A DNA stretch of 64,000 nucleotides from Hormoscilla sp. GUM202 (GCA_005518205.2 RFFC02000015.1:69567-133566), one strand, 5' to 3'. Positions 53,881-63,895 are shown, counted from the first letter of the stretch. Notes: generated by a model not told the origin, from the letters alone. Translations and numbers: made by a program.

Positions 53881-56800
53881 ATGAAATCTACCGGTAACGA
53901 AGGACAGTTTCGCGGTATTAACCGCACGATTTGTATCGGATTAGGCGGAACGGGTCGCGACGTGTTGATGCGCATCCGCAGGTTAATTGTAGACCGCTAT
54001 GGGGATTTGAGCAACCTACCGATTGTCAGTTTTGTCCACATTGACACTGATAAAGCGGCGTCCCAAGGATCGGGTTTGCGCACGGGGAGTACCTATCACG
54101 GTGTTGACCTCAGCTTCCGGGATGCGGAAAAGGTGAATGCGACTATGACCTCCACGGAAGTGACTAATTTTGTGCGGGCATTGGAAGGCCGAGAAACCTT
54201 CGATCGCCAAGGGCCCTACGCTCATATTGGTCGCTGGTTTCCGCCGCAACTGCTGCGAAACATTAAAGCAGTGGAAGAGGGGGCCAAAGGGATTAGACCT
54301 GTGGGTAGATTGGCTTTTTTTCATAACTATCGCCTGCTGAAAGGGGCGATAGAAGCAGCGGAACGGCGCACTCGGGGACATGAGGCCAGTTTACTCAAAT
54401 CTGGGTTAAAAGTCGATCGGGGACTGAATATATTTGTGGTCTGTTCTCTCTGCGGCGGCACTGGTAGCGGCATGTTCCTGGATGTTGCTTATAGTCTCAG
54501 GCGAGATTACGGCGATCGGGGGGCCCAAATTGTCGGCTATTTAGTAATTAGTCCTCAGTTGTACGGTAACGCGCCCAATATGAGCGCCAATACCTACGGG
54601 GCCCTCAAAGAAATGAATCATTATACAACTCCGGGCACCAAGTTTGAAGCTTGTTACGATATGCGAGAATTGGCGATCGTGCAGGAAGAACGTCCGCCCT
54701 TTGACTACGCCTATTTAGTTTCCCACCAGACTTCGGGCCCCTATGAAATTTTTGCCCAAAGTAAGCTATGTAACGTGATTGCTCGGAAAATATCTCTGGA
54801 CTTTTCCAGCGAACTGGGACCCGTGATGAAGGGGATGAGGGATAATTTCCTACAGCAGTTGCTGCAATGGGACGACCACCCCCGTCCTAATGTCCAGCGC
54901 TATTTAACCTTTGGACTGGCGGCAATTTATTTCCCCCGGGATATTATCGTGCAAATTGCTTTGACTCGGATTAGTTGGCAACTGGTGAATTTCTGGTTAA
55001 ATGGGGAAGGACAAAGTCCCGATCCGCAACTGTTACTGGAACGTTTCCTGCTCACTTGGCATACGGATATAAATCGTCGGGATGGGTTCGCTACTAAGCT
55101 GGAAGCTGCTGCTACGGAAGGAAACAAGAACTTTAGAAGTGCAATTAATGCCTGGAGGAATAAGCTAGAAAGAAGAATTGCCGATTGCCAAAATAAGGAC
55201 GATCGGATGGCCATCAGACAGCAGTTGCCCAGGGAGTTTCGAGAGCAATTCCGGAAAACTATGGCCGGAGATACGGAAAGTAGCCGAGGGATTTGGTTGA
55301 CTAGGTTGCAACAGATTCGTCCCAGTCTGACAGCAAATTTCCAGCGGGATATTGATGGCTTTTTGGCGACTTTACTCACTCCGGGAAACCGGGATTTCTC
55401 TATTAAAAGTACCCGGGACTGGTTGGAGGCGATCGCCACGGAACTGAATGCTTGGCAACGGGCGCTGGAGGAGCAAATTCTGGAGCAAGGGGGGACGCGC
55501 CAACTGGAAGATTTAGAGCGCCAATGGCAAGATGCCGAGCAGATAATTGCTGATATCGAACAAAAATTTAGACCCGTAGGGAAAAATGCCCAAGTGCAAG
55601 GGGAAGCGAAAAGGGTTCTGGGCCAAGTATGCGAGACGATCGAGCATAATTTTAACTTGGCAGTGAAGCAGGAATCCCTGCAAATTGTCAAGACTTTGCA
55701 AAAGCAGGTGCAAACCCGATCGACTAAAGTTGCGGCTTTCAGTCTCTTAGTAGAAAATTTGCAGGGTGACTACGAACAGGCGGAAAGCAACCTGAAGCAA
55801 CTGAATTTTGATGAGATGAGTGGGGAGGCCATTTTTGAGGAATCCGATCTAGAAAGCTGTTACAATATATTGCTGCCATCCCAGGAATTTCGTTCCCATA
55901 TGATCCAAGTAAGTGCGGAAATTCCCTCGGGACGGGGCGAGTCTCTTGCTGGTGCGATCGGGGGCGATCGCCTGGCCCCAGAACAACTGCAAAAGGAAAT
56001 CGACCTGACAGTCGATCGCTTGTTTGGTTCTCGCAGCACGAATATTGTGAATTCGGCGATCGCCAGCTTCATGGAAAACTACTCCAGCGCCACCCGATCG
56101 ACCCGCTTGGGACAAATTATGCAGGAAGCTGCGCCCCTGCTGCGTCTGAACTTGAGCGACCCCTATTTCCGCAATAGCGAGTCCAAAAGTAGTACGATGG
56201 TGGGGTTTAAGGATGCGGACGAACAGGAAATAAAAGAGTTCAAAGCATTACTGAGACAGGAGTTAGGAATTGCCGACGCGGTGCTGAAGCCAACTCAAAC
56301 CTCTTCGGAAATTTTAATCGTGACCGAATACGCTGGTTTTCCCCTGAGACTGATCGAGGGTTTGGAGGAGATGCGCAAACCCTACAGTCGTCAAAAGAAT
56401 GCTCCTGGCTCTTTTGTCCATAATGACTATAGCAGTTTATTTGCCGATATCATCCCTCCCGATGCGGGCAGAATGGAGGAATTGGAGGATCTGTTCTATG
56501 CTTGTCTGGCCTTTGATTTAATCCAGCGGCACCCGGAAAAGTTGCAATTTCAATATTATGATAGCTTGCGAGATGGCTACCATACTGCTATTCTCAGTCC
56601 AGTCTGGCATCAAGCCCTCGAAGAACTCGCTAACCGAGAAGATTTGATTGCAGCTTTGCGCTCACTCCTGTCCCGCGCGATCGGGGAAATAAAAAAACAA
56701 CCCTCCCGCTGGAAAGGACATTATTTACCCAAGTTGCGACGATTTGTTCATCAAGTGGATAATTTACCAGAATCTGATGCTAATTATGCCTACAGAACTA

Positions 56801-57117
56801 CGGTAGTGGGAATTCCCGCCACTACCGAAACTATCGCTAAGGAGGGGGCGATCGATCGCTTCCGCCGTCGCCTGCAACAACAGTTCCAGTCCAAGCAGAA
56901 GCAGAAACCCATGCTGACTCAAAGTCCTCGCCAGGTGATTAAAGGTGAAATTATGCCAGCGGACGATCGACCTCGCACTCAAACACAAACTAAAACTAAA
57001 ACTCGGGGGGCGGAAGATGGGATGGCAAAACTGAAGCAGTTAGTGCAGATGAAAAAGGAGGGATACTTGACAGACGCCGAATTTGACGCTGCCAAGAAAC
57101 GCCTCTTAGGTCTTTGA
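53881..57117 (+). CDS. Large tubulin-like (FtsZ-like) GTPase with SHOCT C terminus
   Basis: 1078 residues. The N-terminal GTPase fold begins ICIGLGGTGRDVLMRIR (about 17-33) and carries the tubulin signature CGGTGSGMFLD (191-201) and QIVGYLVISPQLYG; this is the pfam Tubulin_2 type. About 350-640 is long helical/coiled-coil, then a further mixed region, and the last 30 residues are a SHOCT motif (KLKQLVQMKKEGYLTDAEFD). Members are related to the FtsZ-like families predicted to act in membrane remodelling. It may polymerise with GTP and be recruited by SHOCT or VWA partners (inference). Its 3' end is duplicated at 58413. Confidence 0.85.
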   Translation: MKSTGNEGQFRGINRTICIGLGGTGRDVLMRIRRLIVDRYGDLSNLPIVSFVHIDTDKAASQGSGLRTGSTYHGVDLSFRDAEKVNATMTSTEVTNFVRALEGRETFDRQGPYAHIGRWFPPQLLRNIKAVEEGAKGIRPVGRLAFFHNYRLLKGAIEAAERRTRGHEASLLKSGLKVDRGLNIFVVCSLCGGTGSGMFLDVAYSLRRDYGDRGAQIVGYLVISPQLYGNAPNMSANTYGALKEMNHYTTPGTKFEACYDMRELAIVQEERPPFDYAYLVSHQTSGPYEIFAQSKLCNVIARKISLDFSSELGPVMKGMRDNFLQQLLQWDDHPRPNVQRYLTFGLAAIYFPRDIIVQIALTRISWQLVNFWLNGEGQSPDPQLLLERFLLTWHTDINRRDGFATKLEAAATEGNKNFRSAINAWRNKLERRIADCQNKDDRMAIRQQLPREFREQFRKTMAGDTESSRGIWLTRLQQIRPSLTANFQRDIDGFLATLLTPGNRDFSIKSTRDWLEAIATELNAWQRALEEQILEQGGTRQLEDLERQWQDAEQIIADIEQKFRPVGKNAQVQGEAKRVLGQVCETIEHNFNLAVKQESLQIVKTLQKQVQTRSTKVAAFSLLVENLQGDYEQAESNLKQLNFDEMSGEAIFEESDLESCYNILLPSQEFRSHMIQVSAEIPSGRGESLAGAIGGDRLAPEQLQKEIDLTVDRLFGSRSTNIVNSAIASFMENYSSATRSTRLGQIMQEAAPLLRLNLSDPYFRNSESKSSTMVGFKDADEQEIKEFKALLRQELGIADAVLKPTQTSSEILIVTEYAGFPLRLIEGLEEMRKPYSRQKNAPGSFVHNDYSSLFADIIPPDAGRMEELEDLFYACLAFDLIQRHPEKLQFQYYDSLRDGYHTAILSPVWHQALEELANREDLIAALRSLLSRAIGEIKKQPSRWKGHYLPKLRRFVHQVDNLPESDANYAYRTTVVGIPATTETIAKEGAIDRFRRRLQQQFQSKQKQKPMLTQSPRQVIKGEIMPADDRPRTQTQTKTKTRGAEDGMAKLKQLVQMKKEGYLTDAEFDAAKKRLLGL
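57050..57114 (+). repeat. 65-bp direct repeat, left copy (SHOCT coding end)
   Basis: Identical except for one base to 58413-58477. The left copy encodes the SHOCT end of the tubulin-like protein; the right copy begins with the stop codon of the lipoprotein gene. Confidence 0.9.
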
Positions 57118-57620
57118 TAAGCATCCCCGTCACCCCGAAACCCCCACCCGGGAACCACCCGGGAACCCCGACTTTAACTGGAAGCCTAGCCATCTAGGGC
57201 TGTCCCGGCTTAAGTTGGTAGCCGTAATTTAGGTCGATCCTGTTAAAATGGCTGAAACCCTGAGCCTGGGTCGAATGAGACCTGATAGACCTAAAAGTCT
57301 CTCGGTGAAAGGGTTTGATGCCAATTTAGGCCGTTTTTTTCGCAAAGTTCCCTTAGGTGGATTGTCATTCACTAAGCAAAAGAATTATAATGGAGGAGAA
57401 GCAGCAATGAGTGGTTGAGCTACAGTAATCTTTGATGCTCAGGCCACGGTTCGACCGGCAAGCTCTGGAGGCCAAAGTAGCCTGCGGCTTGGTGGGATAG
57501 ATAGGCCAGTTGCGCTTGTCGAGACTTGATGAAGTCACGGATGTGCTACGCAAACGAGCATTTTGGGGGATATGGAGCTTCCATAATCCTTGAATCGTAA
57601 ATTTTTTCCAAGGAGGATCT
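57118..57620. other. Intergenic, gene remnants only
   Basis: No intact gene. On the minus strand about 57550-57420 reads QAQLAYLSHQAAGYFGLQSL, then PVEPWPEH, stop, with no start, an unrecognised fragment. The plus strand has short GC-rich direct repeats (ccacccgggaac, 57147-57170). A ribosome site aaggagg (57610-57616) precedes the lipoprotein gene. Confidence 0.5.
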
Positions 57621-58415
57621 ATGAAGAAATTGATAATTTTGGTTCTTGCATCTCTTGTTTCGGTCTTGACTTCATGTGAAAGTATCCCAGAAGAATCTAA
57701 GGTTGAGATTCAAAAAAGAACTGAAAAAGGGATTCACCATACAAAAAAGATAGTAGAAGAGACCATTAAGGCAAAAGAAAACTTGGAATCCAATAATCAG
57801 CTTGAATATCAGGAGTCAATAGATGCTTCAATAGACAATCTAGTTGCAATGAAAGAGCTGGGGGAACAGTCTAGTCATGATATTGTTGATTTTTTAAGGG
57901 ATAAAATTCGTGCTCAAATCAACGAAAATATATCACCAGAAGAAAAAGAAAAGCTAGAGGCGGAATTGTCTCTAAAAATGGGTCACATAAAAGAGTTTGA
58001 TGGTTACATCAAAGAGTTTAATGATAATCACAATTTGCCAGAGTTCACTGTTCTCACTGTCATTTTCGATCGGGTAAAAGAAATGAGCGATCGGAGACTG
58101 ATTAATGGCAGTTACAGATTCGGAGCTATAGTATTTAGCTCATCTGGAAAAATTTCACTTGCATTGCCTTTATCAACAGATTTAGGTAGTTTGTCCTTAA
58201 GCACACCTTTAGTTTCCTCAAGTGAATTTAGTAAAATTGAGGTTAGGAACGCTCAAGAAAAATATTTAGAGCTTGAGGTGAGCAATTCCGATTCCTTCAA
58301 GTATGACTTATCTAAGAATATTATTGAAGTAGATGGAGAACCTTATCCTTTGCCTAAAGATGCAGCATTCAAAGGAATAGAAATGCAGGATTCAAAAATG
58401 ATATTATTCTTTTGA
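57621..58415 (+). CDS. Putative lipoprotein
   Basis: 264 residues. Signal with lipobox (LILVLASLVSVLTSC, Cys about 19), so it is predicted to be anchored in a membrane facing the periplasm. About 20-140 is a charged helical/coiled-coil region, about 140-264 is beta-rich. No family recognised. It is clearly more A+T-rich than neighbouring genes and uses Lys AAA/Glu GAA heavily, which suggests transfer. It is bounded by the 65-bp direct repeats, and its stop codon lies in the right copy. Confidence 0.75.
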   Translation: MKKLIILVLASLVSVLTSCESIPEESKVEIQKRTEKGIHHTKKIVEETIKAKENLESNNQLEYQESIDASIDNLVAMKELGEQSSHDIVDFLRDKIRAQINENISPEEKEKLEAELSLKMGHIKEFDGYIKEFNDNHNLPEFTVLTVIFDRVKEMSDRRLINGSYRFGAIVFSSSGKISLALPLSTDLGSLSLSTPLVSSSEFSKIEVRNAQEKYLELEVSNSDSFKYDLSKNIIEVDGEPYPLPKDAAFKGIEMQDSKMILFF

Positions 58416-58477
58416 AAAAGGAGGGATACTTGACAGACGCCGGATTTGACGCTGCCAAGAAACGCCTCTTAGGTCTT
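58413..58477 (+). repeat. 65-bp direct repeat, right copy
   Basis: Duplicate of the 3' end of the tubulin-like gene (see 57050). Only the last base triplets of SHOCT coding sequence are present; no gene continues. Confidence 0.9.
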
Positions 58478-58506
58478 CGATCGCCCTCGCCCTCTCGAAC
58501 AAATTG

Positions 58507-58602
58507 GTAGGTTGGGTTGATCCACGAAACCCAACAAGATATGTTGTTAGCGAAGCCTGTAGCGCTTGTTGGGTTTCCTAACGTCAACCCAACCTACGAA
58601 GA
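58507..58602. repeat. Palindromic dispersed repeat (gtaggttgggttga)
   Basis: Arms gtaggttgggttga and tcaacccaacctac with inner gaaacccaacaa/ttgttgggttt. Same family as 46842. It may act as a transcription terminator for the lipoprotein gene. Confidence 0.75.
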
Positions 58603-58683
58603 TTAAAAGAACCCCCTACCCTATTGACAGAATATCATAAGAGTTGTTATAGTTTACATAGCAACTGCTATGAGGTGATGTTT

Positions 58684-59313
58684 ATGCAGACAGAACAAGG
58701 GCAAAATTATGAAAATTCCCGGTTTGGTGGGGATGCACCTACTCCTCGATCGGGATGGGTGGGGATGCTCGATCGCTTCATTGGTCCGGGTGCGACCCAA
58801 GCTGAGTTATGGATACAACTCCTGCCAGCAGTCATGGCGGCGATCGCGGCTCCCCTCTATGCCCTGACCCTATCTGATTCATGGACAATGCTACAGTTGG
58901 GGACGATCGCTTTTCTCGGCCTTGATTGTGTCGGAGGGATTCTCACTAATGCCACTGCTACTGCTAAACGATGGTATCACCGCCCCGGCCAAGGGTGGCA
59001 ACAGCACTTCTCCTTCGTTTGTCTGCACGTCATCCATATCTTTGTGGTAGCAATGCTCTTTCGCGGCAATGATTGGAGATTTTTCTTCCTTGTATCGGGC
59101 TATTTACTCGTTGCCTCGATCGCGATTCTGCGTTCTCCCCTTTATCTTCAGCGCCCCATTGCACTGGGGCTATATGGGTTAGCGCTGCTGGGCGATCGCT
59201 ATCTGTTGTCTCCAACATTGGGGCTAGAGTGGTTTCTGCCCTTTTTGATGCTCAAACTTTTGGTCAGTCATCTATTGCCAGAAACTCCCTACCAATCTGA
59301 AATAGACCATTAA
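58684..59313 (+). CDS. Integral membrane protein, unknown function
   Basis: About 209 residues with six predicted membrane helices (for example LLPAVMAAIAAPLYALTL, FVCLHVIHIFVVAMLF, FFFLVSGYLLVASIAIL). H-rich loop (KRWYHRPGQGWQQH). I do not recognise the family. Two possible ATGs (58678, 58684) follow tgagg; the second is better spaced. Same strand as the genes on both sides, but more than 200 bases from each. Confidence 0.65.
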   Translation: MQTEQGQNYENSRFGGDAPTPRSGWVGMLDRFIGPGATQAELWIQLLPAVMAAIAAPLYALTLSDSWTMLQLGTIAFLGLDCVGGILTNATATAKRWYHRPGQGWQQHFSFVCLHVIHIFVVAMLFRGNDWRFFFLVSGYLLVASIAILRSPLYLQRPIALGLYGLALLGDRYLLSPTLGLEWFLPFLMLKLLVSHLLPETPYQSEIDH

Positions 59314-59354
59314 GACCAGTAGTTTTTCCCACATCAACCCAGGAGGGCTAAATC

Positions 59355-59459
59355 ATGAACTTTGCACGGAAAACTGCCCAGGTTTTTAAAATGGATTAAT
59401 CGGTTTGGCAACGCCACACTTTTTGGGAAAATGCTATGGAATTAAAACATATGCAGTAA
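59355..59459 (+). pseudogene. Remnant of a small membrane-protein gene
   Basis: aggaggg then ATG: MNFARKTAQVFKMD, in-frame TAA, then SVWQRH. This looks like the start of a DUF6653-type protein in which a Glu codon became TAA and the rest is lost. Family assignment is from memory only. Confidence 0.35.
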
Positions 59460-59553
59460 TAAAATTTTTCGGCCACAGGCTCACTGTCGATCGAGGACGC
59501 AAAAAGGGCCATGTAGTAATCACTGTGGGCGAAATAAATGTGAGGAAACATTC

Positions 59554-60081
59554 ATGAGAAAGGTAGCTGTATTTGGCAATGCTGGAGGCGGTAAGTCTAC
59601 TCTCAGCAAGCGTTTGGCAGAAATGACGGGTTTGCCCTTAGTTGCTTTAGACCTTCTACAGTATAAACCGGGCGGTGGAAAAGTTCCCCATGAGGAGTAT
59701 AAAGCTGCTCATAATGAAATCCTTCAGCAAGATCGGTGGATCGTTGATGGATACGGGTCATTGGATACAATATGGGAACGACTGGAGGTTGCAGATACCC
59801 TAGTATATTTGGATATGCCAGTTCTCTTGCATTATTGATGGGTCACAAAGCGATTCTTGCAATCTGTTATAGTACCACCAGAGAGTTGGCCCGAGAATAG
59901 TCCGCTGTTGAGGGGGACGCTGAATAGTTATTATATTGTTTGGCTGTGCAACAAGAAGCTCACTCCCAAGTACCGAGAGTACGTGAAGAAAGCACGGGGA
60001 ACTAAGAGGGTTTACCATCTTCAGTCTCCTAATGATGTGGAAAAGTTCTACCAAACTGTTGAGGTAGAACTCGCAAAATAG
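59554..60081 (+). pseudogene. P-loop kinase-like (adenylate kinase-type) gene with internal TGA
   Basis: Walker A GNAGGGKST (about 8-16) in MRKVAVFGNAGGGKSTLSKR, then RWIVDGYGSLDTIWERLEVA, TLVYLDMP (Walker B-like). At 59836-59838 a TGA stands where Trp is expected (LLHY-stop-WVTKRFL); the same frame continues VPPESWPENSPLLRG, YREYVKKARG to 60081. One base change separates it from an intact gene. Confidence 0.75.
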
Positions 60082-60187
60082 CTGAAGCCCTGGCATCGTC
60101 ATGATTTCAGCAAAATTAAGTTGCACAACTCACGAACTGTGCTATAGTTTGCCCGATCGACTTTTATTAATATCGGAGGTTGAAATC

Positions 60188-61834
60188 GTGTCTGACTGGT
60201 GGAAGCTATTCCCGCCCTACCTGCTAGTTCTGACTGTACTGTTGGTAATCCTACCCACTATAGCTGCTATCTGCCTGCGCATCTCCCTTTACAGTCATCT
60301 GATCTTCCTAGAGTCTCGGGTACTGAGACTGATAAATGACTCCAGTAGAGGGATGCAACCGCAAATTGTGGAAAACCTAGAGCAAAGATTTCGGCAAGCT
60401 AGTAGCAACCTCGAACAGGTGAATACATTTGCTCTGATTTCGGGGCTATATAGCAAAGAAAAATTTAAGTTTTTTGGTTTTTATTTGCCCTGCGTGCAGT
60501 GGGATGAATTTTGCCGCTACTTGCCGAATTTGTTGGTCGCCTTGGGACTGCTAGGCACATTTTTGGGCATCACTTTCAACCTTTTTAATCTGAGTATGAC
60601 CATTACTCAACTTCAGAGAAATAATGTCACGGACGTGGCTGTTTTATTCCAGAAATTACAGTCCCCTCTCCAAGGCATGGGCATTGCTTTTATTACCAGT
60701 TTGCTGGCCGTAGCTTGCAGTGCCTTGTTGACAGTGGTAAACTTGCGTTGGAATACGAATTTAGCCAAGTCTCAGTTGATTCTCTCTTTAGAAGATTATC
60801 TGGACAACGTGTTACAACCAACTATTGAGGGTCATGGCAGACTGGATAAAGCTGTTAACCGCATGGTCGAGCAGCAGCATGAGTTTTTGACCAGATTTCA
60901 CGATAATGTTACGGCAGCAATGGAGAGATCCTTGGGCAAGGTGGCAGAACAAATTGCTGCTGGTAATAGAGAAGCTACCGAACTGGCTACTAGAGTATAC
61001 GATCGCTTTAGCAGAGCTGCTGGGACGATCGCCAATGCTGCGGATGAGTTCAACCATGCGGTGGCGGCCATGGAGGCCACCACAGGGGAATTTGCCCGGG
61101 TGGCTCAAATTTTCGAGCAGAGTCAGTTTGCTCAGAAGTTATCAACGGCGACAATGGGTTTGGTCAAGACCCAAGCAAAGTTCGATCGCTCTACTGTCAG
61201 TTTAGCAGAAACAGTTACATCTATTGAAAGGACAGCGAAGATAATTGGCAGTGCCAGTCAGCAATTAGTGAAATTGCTCGGAGAAATTAGCAGTACCAAT
61301 CAAACTACCGTGCAAGTATTAGAGTTACATCAGCAGAATCAGCAGTCTCTGCATAATATTATTCCCGAATTGCAGCAAACTGTGGAGCGTTTTCAGTCAG
61401 GAGTTACAATTCTTAACAAAATGCAGTCCCAAATTGTGAATAAAGCTGATAGTATGGAAGGGGTGCAGGTTGAGCTGTTAAACTTGGTGACGACCATGAA
61501 TCGCTATACAGACCAGATCAATCTGGCAATTCAGTATTTGGGTCAGCGCCTGACTAATAATGTCGCGGCAGGTACCGGCAACCAGCAACTGCAAGCCGTG
61601 ACCGCCCAGGTAGATCGGGGGTTTCATTATTTGGGCGATCGCCTATTAGCCATGGGCAAGGAAACGAATAGCAGCAACCAGCAATTATTGAAACAGTTGG
61701 AGGCATGCGTCCGGCATCTGGTGGAGGCGAAACAGGAAATTTATTGGCTGCGGGAAACCCTAGAACAGCCGGTTAAATTTAAGGATGACGCGAATTTTAT
61801 CAACAAGTTGAGATCCCAATTGGACAGAAAGTAA
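60188..61834 (+). CDS. TolQ/MotA/ZorA-like channel protein, second paralogue
   Basis: 548 residues from the GTG at 60188, chosen because ggaggt lies seven bases upstream. Same plan as the protein at 43907: TM1 about 8-32, TM2 with ALGLLGTFLGITFNLF, TM3 with GMGIAFITSLLAVACSALL, then about 330 residues of helical tail (RVYDRFSRAAGTIANAADEF). Pairwise similarity is highest around the membrane core and NLEQVNTFALI. No OmpA-like gene follows; the partner is the large protein at 61920. Confidence 0.82.
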   Translation: MSDWWKLFPPYLLVLTVLLVILPTIAAICLRISLYSHLIFLESRVLRLINDSSRGMQPQIVENLEQRFRQASSNLEQVNTFALISGLYSKEKFKFFGFYLPCVQWDEFCRYLPNLLVALGLLGTFLGITFNLFNLSMTITQLQRNNVTDVAVLFQKLQSPLQGMGIAFITSLLAVACSALLTVVNLRWNTNLAKSQLILSLEDYLDNVLQPTIEGHGRLDKAVNRMVEQQHEFLTRFHDNVTAAMERSLGKVAEQIAAGNREATELATRVYDRFSRAAGTIANAADEFNHAVAAMEATTGEFARVAQIFEQSQFAQKLSTATMGLVKTQAKFDRSTVSLAETVTSIERTAKIIGSASQQLVKLLGEISSTNQTTVQVLELHQQNQQSLHNIIPELQQTVERFQSGVTILNKMQSQIVNKADSMEGVQVELLNLVTTMNRYTDQINLAIQYLGQRLTNNVAAGTGNQQLQAVTAQVDRGFHYLGDRLLAMGKETNSSNQQLLKQLEACVRHLVEAKQEIYWLRETLEQPVKFKDDANFINKLRSQLDRK

Positions 61835-61919
61835 GCAATAATTGTAAAAGATAAGGAACGAGCCCCTTGACAATTGCTGGATATTATGGCAGAGTAAAAG
61901 CAGGCGATGGGATGGAGCA

Positions 61920-63869
61920 ATGGAAGACTGGGAATTTCCGATCCAAAAAGAGGGCATGAGGGCATGGTTGCCCCTAAAACCCCCGATCGCGCAACTAAAG
62001 TCAGGTCGCTATCGAGTAGTGGCCCGATCGCACCGCGTGCATACGGAAGTGGAAGTGCGTCTGACTTATCAGTCACAAGTGTAGCGGTTGCAAAAATGGA
62101 TTCGCCATACAAACGAGAACGGTTCGATGCCGGTGTTTCCCTTCATCCACCTGGAACCGGGTCTGTGGGAAATTAGCTGTTCTGGTAACCTGATGTCGGA
62201 ACTGGTAGGAGATAGCTGGAAACATACGGTGCAGTTGCAAGTTTTGCCGGTAAAATCAGAGTCGGAAGTTGACCAACCGCAAGTTGAACTGGAAGATGAA
62301 CATCCGACAATAGATCTAGAGGATAGCAGTCAAGTGGAAGGTTTGCCTGTAAACTCAGAGTCCGATTTTTCGGGCCGTCCGCGGACCGTACTTGACCAAC
62401 CGACACCAGAGTTAGTGGAAGCTTCGGTACCAGTCCCGATCGGGCTATCACTCGACCGACGAACTTACATAGCGTTTCCAGGTGAGTCCATCGCCCTTGG
62501 GGGACAAGTATATCTGGTAGAGGAAAAGGATCGCACATCCGAGTCCCAAATAGAAGCAAGAGTCAATAATTACGAATTACTGATTCTTCTGCGCCACCCA
62601 GAGAACTCCCAGACCATCAAGGAAATTCGTCAATTATTGTCCTTTGAGATCCTGCCGGGACCTTTTGAATATTCCTTTGACCTGCCCCGAGACGGCCAAA
62701 CTCGCGTAATTTTGGGAGAACTGCAACTGTTTGACGTGACTTCAGGTTCGTTAATGGTAACTCAAGAGTTTACGATCGCACTGGTGGTGCATGAGTCCAT
62801 TGAGACGATCGCCCAGCAGGGGAACTCCGTGCTCACTATTTTTCCCGAACAGTTGGCCCTAGGTAAAGTTAAATCAAAAGCCGACTCCCGCAAGTCCCAA
62901 CCGCAAGTCAAACCTGCAGTTAATCTCTCTTTTAACTTGGCGAAGGACCCTCCACCGCAAGAACATCGTCAGAGCAATTTTCAACCCCCACCCTACAGCC
63001 CCATACCCGATCGCATTTACGAACCAAACCCGGAAAAGTCAACTCGCAAGTCTCCCCAACTGCCCCCGATCGGCAATAAATCAGTTCCCCCCGATCGCCC
63101 GCAGGTAGAGTCGGAAAAAGATGCCAACCACGATCGGCAACCGATAAAATCTCTCAGTTTGCCCCCCATCAAAAAGCCCGATCGCCCAATAGCATCCAGT
63201 ATGGAGTCGGAAGTAGTAGCTGAACCACGAGAGGGCGATCGCGCAGTTTGGTCACCCTTGGATAGAGAATTTCTGGGATTAAAATTTCAAGATCGTTTTA
63301 CCGAAAGGCTGAAAATCTTGGCTGAAGATCCCGAACCCTTACAAATATTGGAACCCAACCCATTGACCGACTCAGGGGAAGACTCTCATGAGTCCGAGGA
63401 TCTGGGGTCCGATGAATTACCAACTGACGAAATGTTTGTCTATGAAGAAATGAGCGGCGATCGCTCGGAATTAGTTGCTCCTACTCAGGGGGCGATCGAG
63501 CTTTACGAGCGGCCACCAGTGCCGAAACCCGAGTTGCAGGTGCCAGAGGGTGAATTAGTAGCAGGAGAGTCCATCATCATATTGGTAAAACTGCCTAATT
63601 TATTATCCCGTTTTTATGTTAAATTATGGGTATTAGATCCGCAAACCCGCACCCTCTTAGAACAGCCGCGCTGGTTGACTAAATTTCAGCCTCACCTCTA
63701 TCAGGACGGGATGGAAACTAATACCGAGTTTCCAGTACCTTTTGGCTGCATGGAAATTCAAATAGAGGCGATCGCAGTTGAGGTATACACTCAGCGGGAA
63801 AGCCATAAAGTGACAGTTAGTCGCATGGTAGTACCGCCTAATTTACCGGAATTGAGAATTGAGAATTGA
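61920..63869 (+). pseudogene. Large envelope/motor-associated protein with in-frame amber codon
   Basis: Reading from the ATG at 61920: MEDWEFPIQKEGMRAWLPL, RYRVVARSHRVHTEVEVRL, TYQSQV, TAG (62082-62084), then in the same frame RLQKWIRHTNENGSMPVFPF, IHLEPGLWEISCSG. Together these form one beta-sandwich-like domain. A second such domain is at about 130-260, then a long Pro/Asp/Ser-rich region (about 300-500) and a final beta domain (ESIIILVKLPNLLSRFYVKL). Translation may restart at the TTG at 62088 or a later ATG, or the codon may be read through. It follows the TolQ-like gene by 85 bases, so a shared operon is likely. No known family recognised. Confidence 0.65.
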
Positions 63870-63895
63870 AAATTGAGAATTGAAAATTGAGAAAA
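63848..63895 (+). repeat. Short tandem repeat gaattgagaattgaaaattg
   Basis: Several copies of gaattga/aaattga units overlap the last codons of the preceding frame (ELRIEN) and run into the intergenic end; similar attttgaatt units occur at 63960-63990. Simple-sequence expansion. No further gene is visible to the window end. Confidence 0.7.

Noticed and set aside
54927..55691. Long minus-strand open frame opposite the tubulin-like gene
   Set aside because: Composition and lack of a start signal indicate a shadow of the strongly supported plus-strand coding frame.
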